Shown here piece after piece: positions 1-11,488 of a stretch of DNA of 64,000 nucleotides. The translations under genes were made by a program, and so were the position numbers. Within the stretch, counting starts at the first letter, position 1. Each line of letters opens with the position of its first letter. The notes under the pieces were generated by a model. The model was not told the origin of the DNA. It ran no database searches and saw nothing but the letters and a program-made list of their open reading frames with translations. Location: positions 558,001 to 622,000 of the forward strand of contig NC_057376.1 of assembly GCF_016906535.1 (NCBI RefSeq), read 5' to 3'. Source of the stretch: Rhizoctonia solani (taxonomy: Eukaryota > Basidiomycota > Agaricomycetes > Cantharellales > Ceratobasidiaceae).

Positions 1-1209
1 TCTCGGGAAAGTTGTAGCGATGACCGAACCATCGGGCGCGGCAGTCAAATTATCGATAAACGAATCTAGACATGTTAGGAAATAATTAGAGGCATATTAA
101 ACTGATTTCGAAAAATGCATACCAAGTTTTATGATATCTGTCTGTACCAGTGTGTTATCTGCTTGCGGTTCGTAGACCGTCACATATCCACCCATAATGC
201 TTCCGACCCAAATATTCCCATCGGGAGTCTATAAGTAGCTTGAATAAGTAGGTGACAATGCCAAGCAGATATGTTTAGCTCGTACCCGAGTAATGCCATT
301 ACTCGTATAGAGTTCGTCTGCAGCAATCTTGCACCCAGTGTCTGCATGGCAATATCCGACCCACGTAGATCCAATCCGGAAGTACGCGTGCAATTTTCGT
401 TTCTAAGACCCACTACTCATGAGTTAGGATAACCATTTACACAAAGGTACGCACAAGCCCTTGTTTTACGGGATAATCATTCGTAAACCAAGCCTCTTTC
501 CCATTAGACCCGCCCACAATATCGTTGGGTGTTACAATAATGCTCGGATGGGCAAAGGTCCGCACCCATTCCATGTGACTAAAACCGAGCTGAGTTTTGA
601 AAACCTCAATCACCGAGTCGGCGCCGACTTGACTCAACTCAGGAAGAGGAGGGCGATGGTTTACGAGATAAACCCAGAGTATATCCGGGTTATGTTCGTC
701 GGGAACAACGTCCATACCGTGCGCATTGAGTTGTCGTGAGTCCGCGAATCCTATTATAGAGAGCTTGGTTACTTTGCGTGACCGAGTATCGTACACCGCG
801 ACATAATCTTGTGAAGGGCCCCTTTTCATGCGGGTACTATCAAGATTCTCTATTGCTGGCATCCAGGATAGACGAGATTCTGGTGAGGATGCACATGCTA
901 AATAGATAACGCCGGATGGGTGTATAACGAGCTCTGCGAGAAATAGGGTTAGTAGAAGACATGGTTCGGAGCACGTTTAACACATACTTTCACATGCTTT
1001 GAGTTCTTTGTAAATGATTCTTTCAGTATAAGACGAAGAAGAGAAGACGTTTAGGAAATACCCTCAATAGCAGTGCAATGCTCAGTGTTCAGGGGCTGGA
1101 CTGTCCGGTAATGTCCACCAAGCGTCAACAAGGGAGACAAGTAGACCTGATATACAATACCCAGTATCAGAATAGTTAGGGTAAATAAAACCCCAGTGAT
1201 GGAGGGCAT
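1..1209 (-). CDS. Serum paraoxonase/arylesterase-like protein (3' part outside window)
   Basis: Probable calcium-dependent beta-propeller lactonase/arylesterase of the paraoxonase (PON) family. The first exon starts at 1209 with a hydrophobic N-terminal segment (MPSITGVLFTLTILILGIVY), a likely signal anchor, followed by NTEHCTAIEG, the usual PON N-terminal Cys motif. After an intron the protein resumes near 938 with ELVIHPSGVIYLAC. The exon around 451-862 carries DSRQLNAHGMDVV, LWVYLVNH, FAHPSIITPNDIVG-like (HPSIIVTPNDIVGG) and AWFTNDYP, which match the Ca-binding and propeller motifs of PONs. Later exons give STWVGYCHADTGCKIAADEL, TPDGNIWVGSIMGGYV and, at the left edge, DNLTAAPDGSVIATTFPR. 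At least four introns are needed; one donor near 454 is probably GTGCGT. The C-terminus lies outside the window. Natural substrate of fungal members is not established. Confidence 0.82.
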
Positions 1210-2008
1210 GGTAGTTGCTGTGGCTTAGTGACTCGCCAACGGGGTCTTTATATTAGGAAGGTCCACGCCGACAAATTCCGGTCCCATCAGCAAAACGAAC
1301 TTTCCACGTTGTGCCGTGTATGCTCTAAGTAGTATTGTGGCAGGCGTATCTCTTTGCCGAAATACGTGGATTTGATAGTGATCCTATGTGGCCACACGTG
1401 GTAGTGTCTGCACAACCCTATGTAGCATCTTTTTAAGGCTACGTATGTATTGCTAGTCCTATACTGTATTATTTGGCCACAAGCTACCAGTTATTCTTTT
1501 TCCGTTTAGCGTTGGCAAATATCGGCGACGCCTTTGGTCATTTCATGGAATTTTTCTGAGCTTGAGCCGAAATGAGGCTGGTAATTGCCCAGAGCAGATC
1601 CCCCTATATTTTCAGTACATACCTATGGTCATATCTCGCAAATGAAATTGGGCCGCTACATGAAAGTGATCAGAATGCGTGTATAACGCCATTTGAGAAC
1701 TATCCAAATATCCGACCGCGCTGATAGTTAAAGTGCGGCTGGTAGTGATTTATTTATGTTTATAGCAGGGTCAGAACGGCACGAGCTAAGTTAGCTCCAG
1801 ATGGGCCTTGTGGGAGTTGACCAATGACCTCTGTGGTTGTAAATTCCGATTACGCACACGTCATACATCCCGTAATTCACCATTCCAGTTGAAATCAAAT
1901 TTATGCGAACAATTAACTGGCGACCGTTTTCAAAGCACTTCAACTAGTCTTTACGGTACACATCGGCCTGTGCAGAGCGCTGGCTTTGAGTTGGGCAACG
2001 TTGCTATC
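1210..2008. other. Intergenic region with promoters of the PON-like and Smr genes
   Basis: No protein or RNA gene was recognised. The region must hold the divergent promoters of the PON-like gene (-) and the Smr gene (+). A CACGTG core occurs at about 1394-1399 in the context ACACGTGG. Open frames here are short and lack any recognisable motif. Confidence 0.5.
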
Positions 2009-2972
2009 ATGGGTTTACTAGAGAGCCTGTTGCAAATTCTGCAGGCAATATTGTGTGGGTCAGGAAAGGCCGATGAGAGCCATGGACAACAACAGCAACA
2101 ACAGCAACAGGCATCTGCTTGGCAGCAGCCTCCTGGAGCAGCTCATCAATACCCTCCTACTTACCATGAGCCGAGTAAACCATATCATGCTCGGATAGAC
2201 GATGTAAGTCAGCCCTTTTTTTGACAAACTGGTGGTCTTACTTTTGATACAGAATGCACAAGCCCAGGCAAATCCTCACTACCAAGAGCTACGGTCACGA
2301 GCTCGCGAAGAAGGCGATGCAATGGCTAGGGCATTCGATGCGTCACAAGAGGCATATCAGAGTGGTGATGGTGCCAAAGCCAAGGAACTTTCAAACGAAG
2401 GGAAGAGACACAAAGCCGAAATGGAGCGGTTGAACAAGGAGGCCAGTGATTGGATATTTGAGAGTAAGCCGACCTCGAATCAAATCGAAGCCAGTTATTG
2501 ACCTCACCTTGCAGAGGTTAACTTGGACTCAGCGCCCGATGAACTTGACTTGCACGGTATGTACCAGCTACATGTTCGGGAACCGGTCTATAGTATAGCC
2601 TAACACTAATCCCGGCGCCGCTCCAGGTCTTTACGTCAAGGAAGCAATCGAGAGAACAGAGGCTGCAGTTGAGGCCGCACAAAGCCGTGGGGATGAACAA
2701 ATTCGTATCATAGTCGGCAAGGGGCTACATTCTCAAGGACATGTCGCAAAACTCAAGCCAGCAATCGAAGAACTAATGGTTAAGTAAGTGATGTCCAGAA
2801 CCATATTAGCTGGAACTCACCCTTGAGTAGGTATCAATTGAATGCTCATATCGACCCTGAAAATACTGGGGTCCTGGTGGTCCAGCTTGGAGGTCACGGC
2901 CAACGTGGAATGGATTCAAATGAGGTTACGCGTAGACTTGAGCGAGGTGACGAACAGTGTGTGGTAATGTAA
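2009..2972 (+). CDS. DUF1771-Smr domain protein ending in a CaaX-like motif
   Basis: Five exons (2009-2203, 2253-2463, 2515-2556, 2627-2783, 2831-2972) give about 248 residues. A glutamine run encoded by mixed CAA/CAG codons (2087-2110) and a Pro/Tyr-rich stretch precede the DUF1771 helical region, which begins HYQELRSRAREEGDAM. This is followed by a C-terminal Smr domain with DELDLHGLYVKEAIERTEAA and the IVGKGLHSQG turn. Smr domains act as nucleases or nucleic-acid binders; DUF1771-Smr proteins occur in eukaryotic RNA quality control, so an RNA-related role is inferred. The DLHGLYV and GKGLHS motifs are intact. The last four residues are CVVM, which fits a farnesylation CaaX box. The start was chosen because the upstream open frame has no conserved sequence and MGLLESLLQILQAIL begins a plausible amphipathic N-terminus. 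Confidence 0.88.
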
Positions 2973-3209
2973 CGATTATTTGTATCGGGCAAGACGGTGT
3001 TTGGACGAGAACTCTGTTGTATACCATGTGCTATTTGTTTCTAATCTATCCCTTTGGATGAAACCACTTGAAACTTTGAGGTCGAGCCAGATGATATACC
3101 GCCTCCTTAAAAACAACGATATTTCAGCATTCAGTTTGACCCTAGAGCCACGTTGTCAAATACTCCCACATCATCCTGATTCATAACAACCACAGCCGCC
3201 ACGTACCCC

Positions 3210-5195
3210 ATGTGGTTGTTGGTCTCACTTATATTACTAGCAGCATTTGCTTCGTACCTGGCACTACGCGCTCATGCCAGACATGTGCACAAAAAGGGTA
3301 TTGAACAAAGGCGCAGGTTAACTGTCAACAGGAACGGGGGATCAATCGTGGTAGGATTCTTCCATCCTTACTGGTACGATCTTACACCACTCTGAGCTAT
3401 CATCTCTAACTTACACCTCGTCAAAGTAACTCTGGAGGAGGGGGCGAGAGAGTCCTCTGGGCCTCTATTGCATATCTACAGCGAACAAACAACCAAGTGC
3501 TGAGCGTAGTATATACCGGTGATACAGATGCAACCAAAGAAGAAATCATTACAAAAGTCAAGGTGCGCTTGATGAGAGACCAGTGACGTTTGCCTTTCAC
3601 TAATTTCTGGGGATCTTCTAGACGCGGTTCGATATCATTCTTGATCCCTCGTCTTTAGAATTTGTATTCCTCCGAGAGCGCTGGGTCATTGAGGACACGA
3701 CTTGGCCGAGGTTCACTCTGATCGGACAAAGCCTTGGATCTATGATGCTCGCTTATGAGGCTATGTGCGGGCTCATACCTGACCTGTTTATAGGTGAGCA
3801 TACATGGACAACTATGTTTCGGGAACTTATTACGGCACAGACACGATGGGATATGCATTCACATTTCACGTTGTCAGATGGTTCTCTGGAGGAAAAACAC
3901 CAATCTGTGAGCACTGACCTTTGCTATATCGAGCATAATAACTGAGTCATTTACTAGCCGCATATGTTCATTATCCCACTATTTCCACAGATATGCTCGC
4001 TCGGGTCAAGTCTCGTACAGCACAATACAACAATCCAAGCGATATAGCAAAAAGCGAGTTTCGTACCAATTCTAAGCTTCTGTAAGTTTTTCTTCGGTCA
4101 CCCAAACTTAGTTTTATGATTTCGCGAGTGTAGGTATTACAACATGTTCGCATTGGCATATTCCGCGAGTCTAAGTTTGGCTCAGCCCATTATGGTCAAT
4201 TCTTCATGGACCAAGAACCATGTAGAATATCTTCTCACTCATTCGCCCGTCCCATCAGGTAATATTCGAAATATTCAATCCGCGTAGGGCCACTCACGAT
4301 AGTCTACTTAGAGAGCAGCAAAAATCTATCGATTGTATACCCACCCTGCGACACGCAGGCCATGGCTTCATTCTCTTTGGAAGGAAGAAAGAAGATCATC
4401 ATGAGCCTTGCTCAGTTTAGGTACATTATTCATACAATTTTATTGCGTGAGAGTGAATTGATCTATGTAGACCAGAAAAGGATCATGCAAAACAAATAAT
4501 TGCCCTCGCAAAACTATTCGAGGCCCATCCGGAGCACAAAGAACAAGGTGTTCGACTAGTATTAATCGGTAGCAGCAGAAATACTGCGGATGAATATCGT
4601 GTTGTAGCGCTCCAAGACCTTGTCAATAAGCTCAATCTTGATGTATGTGTCTCGGCCTTCGTGAAATCACCGACTTTCTGACTCTATCACAGGGATCAGT
4701 GGAATTCATTATCAATGCTTCTTACGATGTCGTGCTCAGCTGGTTGGCGGGTGCATCCATAGGGACCAATACAATGGTTGATGAGCACTTTGGTATCAAC
4801 GTTGTGGAATTTATGGTTAGCTCTCCGATCCAATTAAACGCGAGTTATTGATTGTTTCGGCAGGCGGCGGGTTTGATCCCAGTCGTACATGCTTCCGGAG
4901 GTCCGTTGAATGATATAGTGGTACCATACCAAAACCAACCCACCGGTACGCCTTTGTTCCTCGATGGATCGTCCGCAGTTAATTAATGAAGGCCTTCCTA
5001 CACACAGGCTACCATGCCACCGATCCCGTTTCTTTTGCGGAGGCGTTTCACGATGCTTTGTCGTTGCCAGCCCCGGAGGCGCTGGCTATGCGCAAAAGAG
5101 CCCGCGCCTTGGCTGTGGAACGTTTCTCAACTGAGGGGTTTGAGAAAGGTTGGGCTCAAGGTTGGGAATCTGCTATTCGTAGTGTAAAAATTTGA
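3210..5195 (+). CDS. ALG11: GDP-Man:Man3GlcNAc2-PP-dolichol alpha-1,2-mannosyltransferase (ALG11)
   Basis: Adds the fourth and fifth mannoses to the dolichol-linked N-glycan precursor on the cytosolic face of the ER. The N-terminus MWLLVSLILLAAFASYLAL is a membrane anchor. Family landmarks follow in order across about nine exons: [20 protein letters not shown] (spliced at about 3373/3430), VVYTGDTDA, FTLIGQSLGSMMLAYEA, DTMGYAFTF, YVHYPTISTDMLARV, MVNSSWTKNHV, VYPPCDT, the GT4 donor-site region HFGINVVEFMAAGLIPVVHAS and GGPLNDIVV. The C-terminal exon, from about 5009, reads YHATDPVSFAEAFHDAL and ends RSVKI. Introns are about 45-70 nt and the frame is continuous. The start ATG at 3210 immediately precedes the anchor. 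Confidence 0.93.
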
Positions 5196-6376
5196 ATGCT
5201 GTTACATTTTTAAATTATGATGCTCTCGTTTGTGGCTCGCTTTCTTTGATTTAGTGGGTAGCAGGTGTGATTCATCGCATTGAGTCGGGGTTATTCAACC
5301 ACGGCTCTTGTGGAGACCAATTGGGCTACACTACATATACAGCTATTATTCCAAAATATCACACAACCTTGCGATGAGGTGTTCTTTGCTTGCTAGAGGT
5401 TGGGAGGATAGATTTTTTCGTTGTGAAAGTCACCAAGCTTGCTGGGCAGCATAAACTTTGGGGTTTCATAATCTATTAAATAGCTCAACCATGACAACGA
5501 TAGCATCGCTTGCTCTACTGTGAATTAACCCTATTTCGAGAGTCTAGGCTAAGAGTGCGTGGCTGTGGCGCAAGGTCCCTTGACAGGTTCGAATTCTTAT
5601 CATTTACCCACGTGCGAACTCGCCTTCCAGAAATTAGTAAACCTTCGCCTCGTTGGGAGATGCATACTGACAATGACTCGATATCTCTCTCACCTCCATC
5701 AAGCATTAGAAAGCTCCGGAGCGAGTCCAATCACCGGATGTTACTCATGCTTGTTGTTTGTATTGACTGTTTGGACATCGGCCTATCAGGCCCGTGGTGT
5801 CCACTAGATCAAATTCCTAATTGAGAAATATTTCCGAACATACTCATAATGCGTCAATACCGGCCGCGGTTACGAAGTTACCCGAATTACCTGAACACTC
5901 TGCGCTTAATGCCTTTGCGGTGTCGGAGAGGCAGTGTGACCGAAAGCATATCTGCCGTCACAACTCTGTACCGGTTTCTTCTGATCTCCACTCATCAACA
6001 AGGCATGCTCGTCCTTTATCACAATCTGAGTAAAACACTGATAGCCCATATCGTTTATTCTACCAGTGGCCTATGCGAGTGCTTCTGATCCCGATCCGGA
6101 GCCTGAATCAGTTTCCTATTCTAACAGCGACTCGGGAGGCCATTTTCTCGCACCGGCGCATGGCTGCTATTGGGTACCCCACACAAGCCGAACTGCCGTT
6201 AGTAGTGGCGCGTAGATTGAACACCGTGGCCAAGCATATAAGGGTATGTCCCAATTCCTTGCTCGTGGCCAACTCCCGTTCTTTTTGTTCTTGACGAGGT
6301 TGCGTACCCTACACTTTACAACCCTCCTTGATTGAATTATATCATTCTTTAAACATCATATTTCAAGTTTGCTCTC
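5196..6376. other. Intergenic, no gene recognised
   Basis: Several overlapping short open frames on the + strand (5510-6294) show no conserved motif, no consistent splice structure and no codon preference distinguishing one frame. I regard them as chance. The 3' flank of ALG11 lies at the left and the promoter of the RraA-like gene at the right. Confidence 0.5.
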
Positions 6377-7551
6377 ATGTCTAATCCTCCCCGCTTCAAT
6401 ATCGTGGTCTGGAATACTAACCGACCCGAGCGCCCTCATCGAGAGCGCCCCAACACTCGGGCACCTAACAATTTCTCACATGTCATGAATTTCGGTCACA
6501 ACCGGGATTCAAATCCGCCCTCTTCTTCCCCTTCTGCTTCTCCACCATCCACATCGACCTCCTACTCGTACTCGCATTCAGATTCGTACTGGGACTCATA
6601 CACCAACCCGTACCAGAACAATCAACCCCAGATGGAAATATCAACTCCTGCCAGTCCGCACTTATCGCCTATTGAACAACTTGCCCCTTTCTCCAGCTGT
6701 GAGATTTCGGACGCTTTGATCAAAATTGGCCTCACGCACAATGCAAAGGACGCACCGATCCAGCGCGGAGGGTATATACCTGATATCAATATGTTGTCCC
6801 CGTCACCCACAGTCGGTGACGGACAGAACACGAGGATTTGCGGTTACGCCTATACTGTCAAGTAAGCCAGTCTAATATATGCGCATGTTTTGTCTAGTTA
6901 TTCATAATTATATGGCTACTATACTTTACAGGATGGTAAGAGGTGATGATTTACATGCGCCCAAACCCTCGCAGCACTTCGTCGATGCAGCCCCGTCAGG
7001 ATCCATAGCAGTGATTTCCGTCCCACCAAGTAAGTGCGAAAATATCCGTGGTGGAACATATCTAATCTTTCTCACAGATGTCAAGTCTGCTGCATGGGGT
7101 GGCCTCATGACTGCAGGGGCACAATTCCGGGGCGTAAACGGAGTTATCATTGACGGCAGAGTCAGGGATCTCATCGAACATCGCGCGGCCGGTTTCCCCG
7201 TTTTTGCCCGGGGTCACTCTACATTGGGTAAGCCACATTATACCTACTCTTCTCCCACAATACGTTCTTAATTACGCTACAGGCCAATCGCCATTTACAC
7301 GTCCATCGGAGCTAAACGTTCCGGTGACAATCTTACCACGTTCAGATTTTGAAAATGCTTTCGAAAACACGTTTTCTGCCGTTGAGGTACACCCAGGTGA
7401 TATTATAGTGGCTGACATTGATGGCGTCGTATGCATACCGCGAGAACTACTTGCAAATGTTATCGATAGCTGCCGCTACTCGAAGCAAGTGGATGAGAAA
7501 TGCATGATCGATATCCAACAGGGCCGTAGCATACAAGAGGTGAATAGTTGA
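6377..7551 (+). CDS. RraA-like / HMG aldolase family protein with a Ser/Pro-rich N-terminal extension
   Basis: Four exons (6377-6861, 6932-7029, 7078-7227, 7283-7551) give about 333 residues. The C-terminal two thirds are a RraA/HMG-aldolase fold: LAPFSSCEISDALIKIG, GYAYTVKMV, WGGLMTAGAQFRGVNGVIIDGRVRDL, GFPVFARGHSTLGQSPF, and DIIVADIDGVVCIPREL. The GGLMTAGA...DGRVRD block forms the metal and substrate site of pyruvate aldolases of the 4-hydroxy-4-methyl-2-oxoglutarate aldolase type and of bacterial RraA; both the Arg and Asp are present. In fungi the family acts as small-metabolite aldolase or oxaloacetate decarboxylase, so the exact substrate is inference. The first ~95 residues are low-complexity Ser/Tyr/Pro with no predicted fold, longer than usual for the family. 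Confidence 0.88.
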
Positions 7552-7782
7552 TGGTAGCAGAGAGATTCGGACTTCCACTGATATCATACGACTTAGACAT
7601 TCCAACATTGGCGTAAAGCTACAAATAAGAAGTGAAGAGCACACACTGATCTGCGCTATGCTTTATCTGCTGGTTTTGTTTCTTCCCAAGAGCCGGATTA
7701 ATCTGGGGGTTCTTGTATTTATAAATGTGTTTGCACCTGTACATGTTTAGGTCAACTGAAGTATTATGCAGTGGCTCCGGAG

Positions 7783-7790
7783 TCACGTGA
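7783..7790. promoter_or_regulatory. TCACGTGA palindrome upstream of the 7807 gene
   Basis: Perfect 8-bp palindrome 16 bp upstream of the chosen ATG. CACGTG is the core bound by basic helix-loop-helix factors such as Cbf1. Its position may be downstream of the transcription start, so function is uncertain. Confidence 0.35.
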
Positions 7791-7806
7791 ATATGGATAT
7801 CCTTTC

Positions 7807-9869
7807 ATGTTATCTTCTTCAAGAACCCTTTTCGCAGCTCGTTATACTAAAAAACGGCTCGTCGGTGCATGTCATGCAAATAAGGCGATCAGGAATTTTT
7901 CTTCGCAACAAATAAAATTTGCTCCGGTAACTTCCACTGCAAGTATAAACTCTGCAGTGACAACGAAGTTACAAGTGCCGACGAGCGTATCTCCCCGGGT
8001 TGCCGCGCGTAATGTGCTCAAGTCTACAATTGGGCTCATACCTCGCACTTTGCCTTTAGAAGCTCAAAAGTTATGGGAAGAAAGAGCGCAAAATGCATTA
8101 AATGAATTGGAAACGGGGAGGAGTCGGCCTTTGAGGATTGGGGGTGCGTCGTCCCACGGTATCTGATACTGATATTGACATGAAGGTCAAGTCTGGGGAG
8201 ATGCACTGTCTGGGGCTAGCGAAATTATTACTGCGTTGTTGGACGATCCGCTTTCTGACGATACAGTCCAGAGGCATTTGCTACATCGGAGATGGGACGC
8301 AGCGGTACAAAATCAAGTCATTCATATCAGGTGAATCTGGTATCCCAGCGCACTCGGCGACCCCCCTTCAATTCTAGATTTAGGAAGAACTCCTTTGCTT
8401 CGTGGGACGGGCAAGTTTTGGGTATCAAATCCAATTGGCTTCAAAATATAAACGGGGAGATCATCGAATGCCGCGGTAGGTAATCAAATAGACGGATGTG
8501 CATGTTCTCAAACGAACATAACTTTAGGCAGGAATGCGCTTGATACTCTCCTATCTTGTGACCACATCATACTCGTCACCGACAATTTGCGGAGGATTTC
8601 TGCGCCGGGATTACAAGAAGCCATATACGCACTGGCTCACGCACCTTCCGTTAGTTTGGTAGTCACCGAGCGAGCTTCAGGAGTACCCACAGTGCCGGAT
8701 GAGTTTAACGGACTTAAACCCACTATGATTAAGCCCAATCTGGCTATCGGCGGTCTTGACGCATTCTCAAAGGGAGATGTAAGCCAATACCAGACTCTGC
8801 TGATGGCGTCAGGTCTGCCCCAATTCACCCAGCAAATCTCGAGCATGTATGCAGAATCCAATCAACCATCTTCGCCTTCATCAACAGCATCCCGAGCGGC
8901 GGTTCGTACATCGACCTATATAGCCCGAATGACTTTTTCAGCATGTGAATCCGCGATCGATAACGCTCAACAGTCGCTTGTGGACATGGTAACACCTCTT
9001 GTGCCCTTGAAAACAGAGGTCTCAAAAATCAGTTTGGATGCAACACAGTCCACCTTACGTGGGTCTACTACAGTCCACGAGGGCATCTCATCCGTTGAAG
9101 CGCGGCTCAAGAGTGCATTCCTTCGTTTGCCCTGGTACTCGCTATGGTGGCGCGCAGACGAAGTCTCGAGTGTATTGGGAGAAGCCATCTCTTGGAGCTC
9201 CCTTGGTACCCAACTTTCGTTCCATTCAGGTCGCCTTGCCATTATTCGCGAGCAAATGCATAGCAAAGCTCAAGACTTAGCCAAGTTGTCCCCTCTACTA
9301 AAGAATCAACTCGCTCAGATTCATGCTCGTACCACGATCAATTCCGGTGCACTCTCCTCTCCTCTTTTTCAGCGTACAGCCCAATTACTCGCACCTGGCG
9401 GGCCGGCCGAAGACGCACAAAGAAAAGCTCAGGCTGCCGTAGTGGCTGCAGCCGCCAATATTCTAGGAAGTGCAGCTCTGAGCGCGAGCTTATTTTCCAT
9501 CGGGAGTATAAGTGGCGGAACAGCTATAGGCGCAGGACTACTCGGGAGTGTAGCTTCTGTTCGATGGATGCAGAGTATGTGGGCGCGTGCAGAGAAGAGG
9601 TGGTGGGCGGACTGGTCGAGGGTGTGCGCAGGGCTAGAACGGGAATGTGAGGTGAGTGGGTTATAGTGCTGTGAGATTCCAAGTTGCATATATCTCCTTA
9701 GGCCAATCTCGATCAGGTAATTCACGAACGGGTTATGGGATCAGTAACAGCTGGAATCCAAGGGATAGAGGCCCTTTCTGCGCGACGGACAGAAATTATA
9801 TCCGCGTTGAAACAAGAGATGTCAGAGATTGACAAGGACCTCGTAGTTCTGGAACAGAGGTTAAAATGA
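7807..9869 (+). CDS. Conserved-looking mitochondrial membrane protein of unknown function
   Basis: Five exons (7807-8143, about 8186-8330, 8378-8475, 8528-9651, 9702-9869) give about 623 residues. I do not recognise the family. The N-terminus MLSSSRTLFAARYTKKRLVG followed by NFSSQQ is typical of a mitochondrial presequence (Arg/Ser-rich, no acids). A central region reads WGDALSGASEIITALLDDP, then LLSCDHIILVTDNLRRIS, reminiscent of a degenerate nucleotide-binding fold, but I see no P-loop. Residues from about position 480 form a hydrophobic Ala/Gly/Ser-rich stretch (ILGSAALSASLFSIGSISGG) likely to insert in a membrane. The last exon is a charged coiled coil (EIISALKQEMSEIDKDLVVL). An earlier in-frame GTG at 7771 is less likely than the ATG at 7807, because the presequence begins there. 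The intron 1 acceptor is ambiguous by 6 nt. Confidence 0.72.
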
Positions 9870-10302
9870 GTTGCTTTTGAAGCCATCGCTTTACCAAATA
9901 GAAATCACAGCTCCAATGTCAGTTTACTTTAGTTGATGAGCCACAACACGTTGCTGTTATTTGGAGCTTGATTTAATTTCTGGTCAAATACTAAGAACAC
10001 TATAACGTTAGAGTTAGTATTCGGAGGATCTACTTCCGGAAATCTGATGAACTGGTAGATACCGATGGATCGGCTATCGAATTATTAGCGCCCATACCTA
10101 GGAAATACTACCTCATGATATTATGTTGTGGCACCGCCTTGGAGCGCTACCACCGCAAGATCTAGTATATAAGGCCTGGATGAAGAAAGACGTTCTTGAC
10201 CCTCCACCCACCTACTGCATTCACATTTCTCGTGAGTCAGATGACTCCACAAACTAACCTCCAGAATTACTTACTACATGTTATCTGGTCGGTTTCAGGA
10301 GC
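9870..10302. other. Intergenic with TATA-type promoter
   Basis: 3' flank of the mitochondrial-protein gene and promoter of the NADAR gene. No coding signal was seen. Confidence 0.5.
10166..10173 (+). promoter_or_regulatory. TATA-box candidate for the NADAR gene
   Basis: AGTATATAAGG sits about 135 bp upstream of the start codon at 10303, followed by a short C/T/A-rich leader. Spacing suits a TATA element of a fungal promoter. Confidence 0.45.
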
Positions 10303-11488
10303 ATGGCTGCGAAAATTGCCAAGGCTACTCCTGCTACGGACACCCCAATTTATTTCTGGAAACCAGAGCAGGAGCATGGCTACCTGAGCCCTTGGTACCA
10401 CACACAATTCAAATCAGTTGAACAGAATGGCAGCACGTTTGCTTATCAGAGTACGGAGCAGTAGGTATTTTCGCCTTCCTCTTAACGCATACATTCATAC
10501 CATGCTCGCATGAAGATATATGGTACATAGGAAAGGACTATTGTTTGCTCCCAATTCCCCTGTCACACACGAAATTCTCAAGACCAATTCACCTGCGGAG
10601 CTACGGTCACTTAGCCATAAAATTCCAAACTTTGACGAGGCCGCATGGGCCAAGCAACAGATCAGTGTTATAACCAACGGAAACTATCTTAAGTTTACTC
10701 AGGATCCCGGACTAAAGGGGTTACTTCTTGGGACCGGGTCACGCGAGCTGGTCGAAGCTAATCCGTACGACCGCGTTTGGGGAATCGGATACGATGCCAA
10801 AGAAGCGCCCACTCATCGTAACCGTTGGGGCGACAACCTCATGGGAAAGGCTCTTATGAGTGTTCGAAAAGCAATCAAGTCGGGCGGACATCCGGAAGTT
10901 ATCCGCCCAACCGTAACCTTTGATAGTGGGATCTACTTTAACACCCCAGAGCAAGACTATGGGTTCCTCAGCAGATGGCACGTTTCTCGGTTTACTTCTA
11001 GTCGCTTCACTTATCGTACGGTGCAACAGTGAGTGGTCTTATGTCCCTTTGTATGTTAGCCCGACACTCCTTATTTTAGGTATATGGCTCACCGGAAAGG
11101 ATTGCTTTTCGCCCCCACTTCGTCATATACTGCTGCTATCCTAGATACTACCAACCCCAGTGCTCTACTCAAACTCAGCGGCCAAATTCCCGGCTTCAAT
11201 GAGAGTGTATGGCAACGCGAGAGGATACGCTTGTTGATGACTGCCAATTGGCTACGATTTACTCAGGATTCGTCAATGAAGGCTCGGTTACTTGGAACCA
11301 AGAGTCGGGAGTTAATCGAATCTGATCCAAATGATAGGTACCTGGGGGTTGGTTACGATGTAGCCGCGGCACCCATAAGCCGAGCAAAATGGGGCTCAAA
11401 TATTCACGGGAAGGTGCTCATGCAGGTGCGGAAGTTGATTGCAGACTCTGAGGCCAGCTTGGTTGCTATCGCCGATAAAATCAAGTAG
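10303..11488 (+). CDS. Protein with two tandem NADAR (YbiA-like) domains
   Basis: Three exons (10303-10460, 10516-11028, 11080-11488) give about 359 residues made of two similar halves. Repeat 1 reads IYFWKPEQEHGYLSPWYHTQF, STEQ|YMVHRKGLLFAP, then GNYLKFTQDP, RELVEANPYDRVWGIGYDA and WGDNLMGKALM. Repeat 2 reads IYFNTPEQDYGFLSRWHVSRF, TVQQ|YMAHRKGLLFAP, NWLRFTQDSS, RELIESDPNDRYLGVGYDV and WGSNIHGKVLM. These are NADAR-domain landmarks; characterised relatives are N-glycosidases acting on riboflavin-pathway intermediates (YbiA/RibX) or reversing ADP-ribosylation of guanine. Both introns fall in the same phase-2 position of the Gln before Tyr-Met, so the duplication carried its intron along. Usual family members have one domain of about 160 residues. 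Repeat 2 has replaced Trp of the WGIG motif (LGVG) and the Asn of WGDN by Ser, so the halves may differ in activity. Confidence 0.9.

Noticed and set aside
5582..5592. GGTTCGAATTC resembling a tRNA B box
   Set aside because: No A box or cloverleaf stems around it, and the last bases do not fit the consensus.
8144..8483. Unspliced reading of the + frame 8292-8483 as a separate gene
   Set aside because: It joins the mitochondrial-protein gene through a 47-nt intron (8331-8377) with correct phase.
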